From: Chloroflexia bacterium
GTDB taxonomy: Bacteria; Chloroflexota; Chloroflexia; QHBQ01; JADMIH01
Length of the DNA stretch: 6,772 nucleotides
NCBI GenBank assembly: GCA_025927935.1
Contig: JAICKM010000382.1
Location: 1 to 6,772, forward strand
Direction of reading: 5' to 3'
Shown here piece by piece: positions 1-5,060 of this stretch. Both the position numbers and the translations under genes were made by a program. The notes under the pieces are model-generated. The model did not search any database. It saw nothing but the letters and a program-made list of their open reading frames with translations, and was not told where the DNA came from. Within the stretch, counting starts at the first letter, position 1. Each line of letters opens with the position of its first letter.

Positions 1-2
1 AG

Positions 3-1385
3 CGGCGCGCACCGCTGGTGCTGGCGGCGCTGGGGGTGGCTCTGCTGGTATTGGGCGGGCTGGTGGGCTGCGACACGCCACGCGTCTTCGGCCCGGATGC
101 GACGCCCACGCCGACAGAGACGCCCATTCCCACCGATACGCCCGGTCCCTCGCCGACCCCGGACGCCGTGCAGCCGGACGACATCGTCTATGTGCGGCGC
201 TTCATCTTCGGCCTTAGCGGCGACCTCTACCTGGTTCACCCAAACGCGCTGGCCGCGCGGCAGATCACCACGTTTACCCGCGATCAGCCCAGCGCCGCTT
301 CCGATTACCCGGTCTGGAGTCCCGATCGCAAGTCTATCGCTTACGCCAGCGAATACCGCGACTTGTATAACCTGGCGATCTGGAACCTGTATAAGATCGA
401 CCCCGAAGGCGCCGGGTCGCAGCAGATCACCGGCCTGCCGCAGCCCAACAACGGCTATTTTCCCGCGGCGCAGTCCAATGTGCCGGGCGTGAGCGTGTGG
501 GCCTTGATGACGGCGCCGCCGGGCCTCAAGGTGCATGGCCGGGTGCTGGCGAACGGCAAGCCCGTGGCGGGGGCCGTGGTCATCTCCTGGCTGGGCCGCG
601 GGTTCGTCCAGACCGACCAGAACGGCAACTATACGCTGACGGATGTGCCCGCGGGCCGGGGCTGGATCAAGGCCACCGGCGAGCCGGGCGCGGGCTGGGT
701 CTGGGTCGATCCCAAGGGCGGCGACACCACCGCGCCCGATATTCTTCTCGATCCGCGCCTGGGCCGTGGCGCTTACACCGAGCCGGGCTGGGACCCGCGC
801 GGCGGCCTGTGGAGCCTCTATACCCAGCACTGGTTCGACCCGACCACCAACGCGCCGCTCTACGAGACGCGCCTGGTCCATATCAGCCCGGCGGACGGCC
901 AGGCGACGGACATCTACCAGGCGGCGAGCAAGACGCTGGGCCGGCCCCGGTCCAATCCCGCGCACCCGGAGCAGGTCGCCATCGCCGACGGCACCGACCT
1001 GCTGTTGATGACGGTGGATCCGGCGGCGACGGCTAAGCCGGTCAGCGCGCGCCGGGTTTTGCGGCATGGGGTGGTGCGTAATACGCCGGTGGCATGGTCG
1101 CCCGGCGGCGACAAACTCTACTTTATCCAGCCCGGCACGCAGGACCCGACCACCGATAGCTTGCAAGAGTTGGACCTGGCGAGCGGCCAGAGCCACGAGA
1201 TCTACGTATTTTTGCCGGAGCAGCAGGAGTTCAGCGGCTTCGATCTCTCGCCCGACGGCCAGTCCTTTGTCTACGAGACCAAGGGCGATCTCTACACGCG
1301 CGCCATCGCCGCGCCCGCTACCGCGCCGTCGCACCACATTACCTATTTCGGGCAGGCCAGCCACCCGACCTGGGGCGGGCGCTAG
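3..1385 (+). CDS. Lipoprotein with TolB/PD40-like propeller and inserted carboxypeptidase-regulatory-like domain (5' partial)
   Basis: The frame is open to the left edge. The first internal start, GTG at 18, begins directly in hydrophobic residues, while the codons before it read RRAPL, a basic n-region, so the true start probably lies outside the window. Numbering from GTG 18: membrane segment 1-14, lipobox LVGC with C18, then a Thr/Pro/Asp-rich linker (about 24-53). Blade-like PD40/WD40 motifs follow: YPVWSPDRKSIAYA (97-110), TPVAWSPGGDKLYFI (356-370), SGFDLSPDGQSFVYE (406-420), and a last HPTWGG at the C-terminus. Residues about 168-245 look like a CarboxypepD_reg/transthyretin-like beta-sandwich (GRVLANGKPVAGAVV, then TDQNGNYTLTDVPAG) inserted between propeller halves. 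Inferred role: an exported, membrane-anchored binding or sensing protein with no enzymatic motif. Families of this type are common but functionally vague. It converges on murG with overlapping stop codons. Confidence 0.8.
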   Translation, partial: RRAPLVLAALGVALLVLGGLVGCDTPRVFGPDATPTPTETPIPTDTPGPSPTPDAVQPDDIVYVRRFIFGLSGDLYLVHPNALAARQITTFTRDQPSAASDYPVWSPDRKSIAYASEYRDLYNLAIWNLYKIDPEGAGSQQITGLPQPNNGYFPAAQSNVPGVSVWALMTAPPGLKVHGRVLANGKPVAGAVVISWLGRGFVQTDQNGNYTLTDVPAGRGWIKATGEPGAGWVWVDPKGGDTTAPDILLDPRLGRGAYTEPGWDPRGGLWSLYTQHWFDPTTNAPLYETRLVHISPADGQATDIYQAASKTLGRPRSNPAHPEQVAIADGTDLLLMTVDPAATAKPVSARRVLRHGVVRNTPVAWSPGGDKLYFIQPGTQDPTTDSLQELDLASGQSHEIYVFLPEQQEFSGFDLSPDGQSFVYETKGDLYTRAIAAPATAPSHHITYFGQASHPTWGGR

Positions 1386-2533
1386 CCGGATGTGCCCATG
1401 TTCGGTGCGTGCCGGGCGACTTTGAGGATCAGGCGCACCAGAGCGTCGGCGGCGTCGGGGCGGGCCAGGGTGCGGCCTGCGGCGGCCATGCGCGCCAGGC
1501 GATCCGCATCGGCCAGCAGGTCGCGGACCAGGGCCGCCAGGCGGGCGGGCGTACACTCGGCCTGCGGGAGCACGACCGCGCCGCCCGCCGCTTCGAGCCG
1601 CCGCGCATTGGCCGTTTGCTCGTCGGAGCCGGTGCCAGGCAGGGGAATCAGCACGGCGGGTTTACCCAGCGCGGCCAGTTCGTTGACCGTGCCCGCGCCC
1701 GCCCGCCCGATCACCAGCCGCGCCAGCACGTAAAGATCGGCCAGTTCCGGGCCGGTGAAGGCCACCGGGCGGTAGCGTGCTCGTGCTTCCGGCGTGGACT
1801 GGGCCTGCACCTCGGCGGCCCGCAGATCGGCGCGCGACCCCTCCGGTCCCTCGCCCACCTGGTGAACCACCTGGGCCACGGCCAGCAGCTCCGGCAACGC
1901 CGCGCGAATGGCGGTATTGATCGCGTGGGCGCCCTGAGCGCCGCCGGTGACATAGATCACCGGGATGTCCGAGTCTAAGTGCCAGTATTCAGCGGCGCGC
2001 GCCCCATCGCCACCGTGCAATTCGGGCCGCAGGGGGTTGCCCGTGAGCACCGTCCGGCCGGGCGGGAACTCGGCGGCGGACTCCGGGAAGCTGATCGCCA
2101 CCATCTGGGCGAAGCGCGACGCAATACGGTTGGCGAGACCGGAGCGCACGGTTTGTTCATGGGTAATGGCGGGCACGCCGAGCAGCCGCCCGGCCAGCAC
2201 TGGCGGCACACACACATAGCCCCCGGTGCTGAAGATCACGGCGGGGCGAAAGCGCGCGACCTGCCAGGCCGATTGGAGTACGCCAACCGGGATGCGCGCC
2301 AGGTCGAGTGGAGTGCGCCAGGAGAAGTAGCGCCGCAGTTTGCCCGTCTGCACGGCGGCGTAGGGAACGCCCAACTCGCCGATGATGCGCCGCTCCACGC
2401 CTTCGCGGCTGCCCAGATAGAGCAGATCGAGCGGCCAGCCTTCGGCGCGGCTGCGCGCCCGCAAACAGGCAATCACGGCGACGGCGGGGCTGACATGGCC
2501 CCCGGTTCCGCCGCCGGTGATCAGAATACGCAT
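1382..2533 (-). CDS. murG: MurG-type UDP-GlcNAc:undecaprenyl-PP-MurNAc-pentapeptide GlcNAc transferase
   Basis: This 383-residue protein of the GT28/GT-B fold is slightly longer than the roughly 355-residue E. coli enzyme. MurG adds GlcNAc to lipid I to make lipid II at the inner face of the membrane, the last cytoplasmic step of peptidoglycan synthesis. Visible signatures: N-terminal ITGGGTGGHVSPA (5-17), STGGY (102-106), HEQ (125-127), TGNPLR (164-169), GGAQGA (197-202), the nucleotide-sugar binding block GRAGAGTVNELAALGKP (276-292) with its conserved Glu (E285), and DEQTANA (304-310). Departures from the usual consensus are HEQT for HEQN, GGAQGA for GGSQGA, and GRAGAG for a RSGA-type loop, so this may be a divergent lineage form or a paralogue. 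The start is ATG at 2533 with only a weak AGG just upstream. The gene lies 24 bp after the 205-codon gene, suggesting translation from a shared mRNA. Other dcw genes are not visible. Confidence 0.88.
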   Translation of the reverse strand: MRILITGGGTGGHVSPAVAVIACLRARSRAEGWPLDLLYLGSREGVERRIIGELGVPYAAVQTGKLRRYFSWRTPLDLARIPVGVLQSAWQVARFRPAVIFSTGGYVCVPPVLAGRLLGVPAITHEQTVRSGLANRIASRFAQMVAISFPESAAEFPPGRTVLTGNPLRPELHGGDGARAAEYWHLDSDIPVIYVTGGAQGAHAINTAIRAALPELLAVAQVVHQVGEGPEGSRADLRAAEVQAQSTPEARARYRPVAFTGPELADLYVLARLVIGRAGAGTVNELAALGKPAVLIPLPGTGSDEQTANARRLEAAGGAVVLPQAECTPARLAALVRDLLADADRLARMAAAGRTLARPDAADALVRLILKVARHAPNMGTSG

Positions 2534-2557
2534 TGTGCCTGGTGACCCGTGGTGCTG

Positions 2558-3175
2558 TTAGCCAATATGCCAGAAGCCCTCGGTATTATCGTCGCCGCTC
2601 GCCTCGCGCCGGCCCATGGTCTCCGTCCCGGTGCTCCCGCCGGCTTCGACGTTGGTATCGCCAAGCTGGCCCATCGTGGCGCCTTCCCGGTTCTCGCGGG
2701 CCGCGCGGCTGCCGGGATCCGGCATATACGGATCCTCTTTGTCGCCACCCAGGATATTGCCTTCGTCGGCGGTTGCCGCCGCGATGGCGCCGAGCATCAC
2801 CGGGTTGCCGCCGGGTCCGCCCGTGGTGTTCGTCGCGCCACTCATGGCGCCCACCGCGCCCATGGCGGGGGTCGCGGCCACGGTGACAGGGCCGGCGCCT
2901 TGCGCCTCGGTGGTGCCGACTACCGGGATCATCGGGCCAGTGTCCGATGTGATGTTGGCATCCTCATCCTGGTCGGTGACATTATAGCGCAGGCGCCCGG
3001 TTTCGATCAGTTTCTTCACCAGCCGATCCGCGCTGAGTTCGTCGATCCCCATTTTCGCTTCGAGCGTGTGGCGCATTTGCGCTTGTGTGCCTTGCATCGA
3101 GCCTTTGAATTGGCTGCCGTGCTGCTGTTGCAGCGTGGCAAGTGCGGTCTCCAACGCCCTGGCATCGCTGTCCAT
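2558..3175 (-). CDS. Conserved-looking hypothetical protein, helical N-terminus and Gly/Ala/Thr-rich tail
   Basis: I do not recognise this 205-residue protein. Residues 1-65 are charged and helical (ATLQQQHGSQFKGSMQGTQA, then LSADRLVKKLIETGRLRYNV). The segment DELSADRLVKKLIETGRLRY (45-64) resembles a helix-turn-helix or winged-helix-sized unit, but that is only an impression. An acidic patch DQDEDAN follows (68-74), then a low-complexity region rich in Gly, Ala, Met and Thr (about 80-180) and an acidic end. There is no signal peptide or membrane segment, so it is probably cytosolic. The start is supported by AAAGGAG on the minus strand seven bases before ATG 3175. The overlapping plus-strand frame (2549-3199) has no comparable RBS and reads like an antisense shadow. 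The gene sits directly upstream of murG and probably shares its transcript. Its function is unknown. Confidence 0.7.
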   Translation of the reverse strand: MDSDARALETALATLQQQHGSQFKGSMQGTQAQMRHTLEAKMGIDELSADRLVKKLIETGRLRYNVTDQDEDANITSDTGPMIPVVGTTEAQGAGPVTVAATPAMGAVGAMSGATNTTGGPGGNPVMLGAIAAATADEGNILGGDKEDPYMPDPGSRAARENREGATMGQLGDTNVEAGGSTGTETMGRREASGDDNTEGFWHIG

Positions 3176-3182
3176 CTGGTGT

Positions 3183-3189
3183 CTCCTTT
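3183..3189 (-). promoter_or_regulatory. Strong Shine-Dalgarno of the 205-codon hypothetical gene
   Basis: The minus strand reads AAAGGAG, with seven bases between it and the ATG whose first base is 3175. This fixes the reading frame and start of an otherwise unrecognised gene. Confidence 0.75.
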
Positions 3190-3295
3190 CGCGAACTGAT
3201 CGGGTCCATCCCGATAGACTGGGGCCGGTTCGGCCCGCTTAAATATAAGCAAGATACTGACCATCGTACGCCCCGCAGATAGGACCATTGCGTCC

Positions 3296-3324
3296 TTGAC
3301 TCCCTTCCGGGGCGGATGTATAAT
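3296..3324 (+). promoter_or_regulatory. Near-consensus sigma70-type promoter
   Basis: TTGACT (3296-3301) and a perfect TATAAT (3319-3324) are separated by 17 bp. The start of transcription is predicted near 3331. It is the best match to a housekeeping promoter in the window and points towards the leader/terminator region and the SWIM gene. It lies about 120 bp upstream of, and divergent from, the 205-codon gene, for which I find no promoter of similar quality. Confidence 0.75.
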
Positions 3325-3357
3325 GCACGTAATCCAGTGAACTGGGGGGTTGCAATA

Positions 3358-3414
3358 GTGTTCAAGACATTACTATATCGCCTAACGCGTTCCGCGTGTC
3401 ATCACCGGCTCTGA
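3358..3414 (+). CDS. Possible 18-codon leader peptide
   Basis: GTG at 3358 opens a frame reading (V/M)FKTLLYRLTRSACHHRL, closed by TGA at 3412-3414. A G-rich run (3344-3349) eight bases before the GTG could act as a Shine-Dalgarno, although it is not a typical one. The predicted start of transcription lies only about 27 nt upstream. The last codons (Cys-His-His-Arg-Leu) and the stop lie within the left half of the terminator hairpin. Translation to the end would therefore place a ribosome over the stem, the geometry seen in classical attenuators. Frames this short arise by chance, so this is a hypothesis. Confidence 0.25.
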   Translation: MFKTLLYRLTRSACHHRL

Positions 3415-3448
3415 GACGAATCACGTCTTTGGCCGGTGATTCTGTTTT
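3401..3448 (+). terminator. Intrinsic terminator between the promoter and the SWIM gene
   Basis: ATCACCGGC (3401-3409) pairs perfectly with GCCGGTGAT (3432-3440). Inside it GAGACG (3413-3418) pairs with CGTCTT (3424-3429) with one wobble. TCTGTTTT follows at once (3441-3448). The hairpin-plus-T-tract orientation fits plus-strand termination. Any transcript from the 3296-3324 promoter must pass it to reach the SWIM gene. Confidence 0.75.
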
Positions 3449-3564
3449 AGCGGGCTGGGCGTTAACCGGCCCGCGCCGGCTGCGAACACTGCATCTGGCC
3501 CAGGAACTGGAGCGCGCTGCGCCGCCGCGCCCCGTGTGAGGGCCGGCTGCGCTGGTTCCTTAGC
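3449..3564 (+). other. GC-rich leader segment before the SWIM gene
   Basis: There is no gene here. The 10-mer GCCGGCTGCG occurs twice (3475-3484 and 3542-3551). AGGAAC (3502-3507) with AGCGC (3511-3515) can pair imperfectly with GCGCT (3549-3553) and GTTCCT (3555-3560), giving a large hairpin that ends five bases before the RBS. No second promoter of good quality was found here for the SWIM gene. Confidence 0.3.
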
Positions 3565-3573
3565 AAAGGAGGT
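3565..3573 (+). promoter_or_regulatory. Very strong Shine-Dalgarno fixing the GTG start of the SWIM gene
   Basis: AAAGGAGGT matches the anti-Shine-Dalgarno end of 16S rRNA fully and lies five bases before GTG 3579. The combination of a GTG start and a full-strength RBS decides the start of this short gene. Confidence 0.85.
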
Positions 3574-3578
3574 ACGCC

Positions 3579-3899
3579 GTGAACTCGAGTCTGATTGGCA
3601 AGATCGACAAGGCCAAGCGCTATGTGCAAGAGCCTGAGCGCATCAAGTTCCGGAGTCTACAAGTCACCTTCAACGGCGAGAACGATGATCACGAGGTCTC
3701 CCTGGATGGCCAGGACTGGAATTGTAATTGCGGCTTTTTTACCCGCAACGGGACCTGTTCGCATGTAATGGCAATGCAGCGCCTGCTGTCGCCAATGCTT
3801 TCGCCCGACGCCCGTTATGGGCCGGACCCCTACATCAACGCCAACCTCCACGACGGGCAATCGCCTGATCCGTTGCCGGAGGCGGCGGGAGCGGTCTAA
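3579..3899 (+). CDS. Small SWIM zinc-finger protein
   Basis: This 106-residue protein carries the SWIM signature CxCx(n)CxH as CNCGFFTRNGTCSH, with C49, C51, C60 and H62 as likely zinc ligands. The usual beta-rich approach precedes it (RSLQVTFNGENDDHEVSLDG, about 25-44) and a helix follows (VMAMQRLL). The C-terminus is acidic and Pro-rich. SWIM domains generally mediate DNA or protein contacts and are usually parts of larger proteins such as SWI2/SNF2 helicases and transposases. Here the domain is nearly the whole protein, so it may be an accessory subunit or a DNA-binding regulator. This is inference; no catalytic domain is present. The start is set by the strong RBS at 3565-3573. Expression may depend on read-through of the terminator at 3401-3448. 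It is followed by a terminator-like hairpin, which makes it monocistronic. Confidence 0.85.
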   Translation: MNSSLIGKIDKAKRYVQEPERIKFRSLQVTFNGENDDHEVSLDGQDWNCNCGFFTRNGTCSHVMAMQRLLSPMLSPDARYGPDPYINANLHDGQSPDPLPEAAGAV

Positions 3900-3922
3900 C
3901 GCGACCCGGCTGAACTTATATC

Positions 3923-3986
3923 CCGGCCCCATCCGGCCGGCTAGACGAGGTGCGTAGTCTCTGGGCTGCGCGCCTCGTTCGTGTTT
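3923..3986 (+). terminator. Tandem hairpins, probable terminator of the SWIM gene
   Basis: A first hairpin pairs CCGGCC (3923-3928) with GGCCGG (3935-3940). A second pairs ACGAGGTGCG (3945-3954) with CGCGCCTCGT (3969-3978) over 10 bp with one G-U wobble. The second is followed by TCGTGTTT, a weak T-tract. Position (45 bp after the stop) and stem strength support a terminator; the poor T-tract lowers confidence. Confidence 0.5.
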
Positions 3987-4020
3987 AGCGGTCAGTGGTC
4001 AGCGGTCGGTGGTCAGTGGA
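3987..4020. repeat. Degenerate 7-bp tandem repeat (AGYGGTC)
   Basis: Four consecutive units AGCGGTC, AGTGGTC, AGCGGTC, GGTGGTC (3987-4014) are followed by a partial AGTGG. The array directly abuts the terminator-like hairpin of the SWIM gene. Heptameric intergenic arrays of this type are known in several bacterial groups; no function can be read from the sequence. Confidence 0.7.
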
Positions 4021-4165
4021 AAGTAGCGGCCAGTAAGTTGTCCCTGTTCTTGTGACATGCGCTACGGGGGATCTCTAGAGTCGGACAACCGGAACGCTGT
4101 AGAGCTTGTCCCTTGGAGCCGTGCGTTCTCCGCCCCTTGTCCTCTGCGTAAAGCGTCCCCCGCCC
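4021..4165. other. Gene-free spacer with short direct repeats
   Basis: I see no convincing gene on either strand. The 12-mer CCGCCCCTTGTC occurs at 4130-4141 and again at 4160-4171, where its CTTGTC end is also the outer edge of the hairpin element. CTTGTCCC also occurs near 4105. The area may be remnants of earlier insertions, but there is no transposase or target-site duplication to show it. Confidence 0.35.
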
Positions 4166-4250
4166 CTTGTCTAGGGAGCGCAGCGAAGAATCTCCGTCTC
4201 GTCGGCCAAACGACGAGACGGAGATTCTTCGCTGCGCTCAGAATGACAAG
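4166..4250. repeat. MITE/REP-like inverted-repeat element
   Basis: Perfect 29-bp arms (4176-4204 and 4211-4239) flank a 6-base loop (4205-4210). The outer edges CTTGTC (4166-4171) and GACAAG (4245-4250) are also inverted, separated from the arms by short unpaired stretches. Read in one frame the arm gives the 'SERSEESP' string that I recall as frequent in spurious database proteins, which suggests a widely dispersed element. It encodes nothing itself. It lies between the SWIM gene and the end of the leftward lipoprotein gene. A clear target-site duplication was not found. Confidence 0.75.
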
Positions 4251-4272
4251 TCTTGCGATGCGGTGGGGCACG

Positions 4273-4297
4273 AAAAAGCACCTGCCGGGGCAGACGC
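4273..4297 (-). terminator. Intrinsic terminator of the CARDB-like lipoprotein gene
   Basis: On the minus strand an 8-bp stem with two G-U wobbles (4290-4297 with 4278-4285) closes a four-base loop and is followed immediately by TTTTT (plus-strand AAAAA at 4273-4277). It lies about 28 bases after the stop codon of the lipoprotein gene, the expected place. Confidence 0.65.
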
Positions 4298-4324
4298 TTG
4301 GGAAGTTGCGGAGTGGGGCGGCGG

Positions 4325-4894
4325 TCAGCGCGCGCTGTTGACGAGGATGTCCAGGGTCCGCAGGTTGTTCTGGGTATTGGTCTCGTCGGGCACCGCGACA
4401 ATTTCGACCGTCAGCCGGTAGCGTTGCAGGAAAGGCGGGGTGGCGGTGTTGAGCAGGTGCACCGGGACGACGTTCCCGGCGGCGATGGCATCGATCTTCT
4501 GCTCGGTGTGCAGCAGGCGCTGCGTGCCGCCGGCGTTCCACAGATCGGCCTTGATGACCACCGCGGTCTCGCGCCGGTTGCCCTGGTTGCTGACGCCGAC
4601 GATGAGGTTGACCGGCTCGTGGTTGACGATGCGATCCACATCAAGGGCGGGGTCGAAATCGACGCCCAGCACGGCCAGGTCATGGCGGGGGCCGGTGGGC
4701 AGGGAATCGGACACCTGGTTGTAACTGGGTGGTGCCTCGTTAGAGGCAGGCGGGGGGGGCGTGTTGTCGTTGACGCTGATACTGCCGCATCCGGTGGTTG
4801 TCAGATAGGCGGCGAGCGCCACGGCACTCAGCCCTAAGCGCCAGACGGGCGCGCCCGGCATTGGCCGCCCGCTCGGTCGTAACGATCCCCACAT
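4325..4894 (-). CDS. Small lipoprotein with CARDB-like beta-sandwich domain
   Basis: The 189-residue protein has a basic n-region (MWGSLRPSGR), a hydrophobic core (about 18-31) and a weak lipobox TTGC with C36, so it is probably exported and lipidated. A Pro/Asn/Ser-rich linker (37-70) includes four prolines coded by a run of eight C. Residues about 71-187 look like a CARDB/Ig-like domain: HDLAVLGVDFDP, then VNLIVGVSNQGN, VIKADLWNAGG, RYRLTVEIVAVPDE and the closing TQNNLRTLDILVN. CARDB domains are thought to act in adhesion or protein contacts; there is no catalytic motif. The start is ATG 4894; AGGAG lies 13 bases upstream, which is long, and GAGGC lies closer. It has its own promoter (4988-5016) and terminator (4273-4297), so it is monocistronic. 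M12 is an alternative start that would still leave a signal peptide. Confidence 0.8.
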   Translation of the reverse strand: MWGSLRPSGRPMPGAPVWRLGLSAVALAAYLTTTGCGSISVNDNTPPPPASNEAPPSYNQVSDSLPTGPRHDLAVLGVDFDPALDVDRIVNHEPVNLIVGVSNQGNRRETAVVIKADLWNAGGTQRLLHTEQKIDAIAAGNVVPVHLLNTATPPFLQRYRLTVEIVAVPDETNTQNNLRTLDILVNSAR

Positions 4895-4912
4895 AGAAAG
4901 TGCCTCGCTCCT

Positions 4913-4939
4913 GATCTACCTTGCCCATCGCGGTAGATC
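4913..4939 (-). promoter_or_regulatory. Leader hairpin upstream of the lipoprotein RBS
   Basis: GATCTACC (4913-4920) and GGTAGATC (4932-4939) are perfect inverted repeats around an 11-base loop. In the minus-strand mRNA the hairpin ends at the AGGAG (plus 4908-4912), so it could modulate ribosome access or mRNA stability. Confidence 0.45.
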
Positions 4940-4949
4940 CCTGATTCGG

Positions 4950-4987
4950 ACCCGCGGTTGTGCAACACGGTGGCGACAACCGCGGGT
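4950..4987. promoter_or_regulatory. Inverted repeat over the predicted lipoprotein transcription start (operator candidate)
   Basis: The arms ACCCGCGGTTGT (4950-4961) and ACAACCGCGGGT (4976-4987) are perfectly complementary over 12 bp with a 14-base spacer. The right arm abuts the -10 element of the minus-strand promoter and covers the predicted start near 4981. That suits a repressor site. Only part would be transcribed, which argues against an RNA hairpin role. Confidence 0.5.
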
Positions 4988-5016
4988 ATCTTACTATATC
5001 GTCAGGTACGTGTCAA
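4988..5016 (-). promoter_or_regulatory. Sigma70-type promoter of the lipoprotein gene
   Basis: The minus strand reads TTGACA (plus 5011-5016), a 17-bp spacer, then TAAGAT (plus 4988-4993). Predicted transcription starts near 4981, giving an untranslated leader of about 86 nt before ATG 4894. Confidence 0.7.
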
Positions 5017-5050
5017 ACCCTCCTACCTGCCGTAGTGCCTGCCCGTTCGA

Positions 5051-5060
5051 AGAATATTCT
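5051..5060. promoter_or_regulatory. 10-bp perfect palindrome in the divergent intergenic region
   Basis: AGAATATTCT is a complete palindrome about 35 bp upstream of the lipoprotein -35 element and about 90 bp upstream of the candidate MCP promoter, followed by a run of six T (5070-5075). It could bind a regulator. It is short enough to be chance, and its distance from the T-run makes it a poor terminator. Confidence 0.25.

Larger units (their letters stand above)
3331..3448 (+). ncRNA. Candidate small RNA or attenuated 5' leader
   Basis: The stretch runs from the predicted start of transcription to the end of an intrinsic terminator, about 118 nt, with no gene on the plus strand longer than 18 codons. 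It has a possible 5' hairpin: GTAAT (3329-3333) can pair with ATTAC (3368-3372), and TGAAC (3338-3342) with GTTCA (3359-3363), across a 4x4 internal loop. The GGGGGG run sits in the hairpin loop. I do not recognise it as 6S, SRP, tmRNA or a known riboswitch. It could be a free-standing sRNA or a leader that controls read-through into the SWIM gene starting at 3579. The boundaries are predicted, not observed. Confidence 0.5.

Noticed and set aside
1409..2545. Several long plus-strand frames opposite murG
   Set aside because: murG is unmistakable by motifs on the minus strand; these are GC-driven shadows.
2549..3199. Plus-strand open frame of 216 codons opposite the 205-codon gene
   Set aside because: It has no good RBS and its composition reads like an antisense shadow. 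The minus-strand frame has AAAGGAG at seven bases from its ATG and fits the murG operon.
3242..3256. TATATT or TATCTT on the minus strand as -10 for the 205-codon gene
   Set aside because: No acceptable -35 hexamer lies 16-18 bp upstream of either, so a promoter cannot be supported.
4057..4541. Short frames on both strands around the hairpin element, including 'SERSEESP'-type peptides
   Set aside because: They translate the inverted-repeat element or run antisense into the lipoprotein gene. No RBS or conserved domain is present.
3370..5001. Shared 11-mer TTACTATATCG at 3370-3380 and 4991-5001 as a possible common regulatory site
   Set aside because: A few 11-base matches are expected by chance in a window of this size, and the two copies sit differently relative to their promoters.
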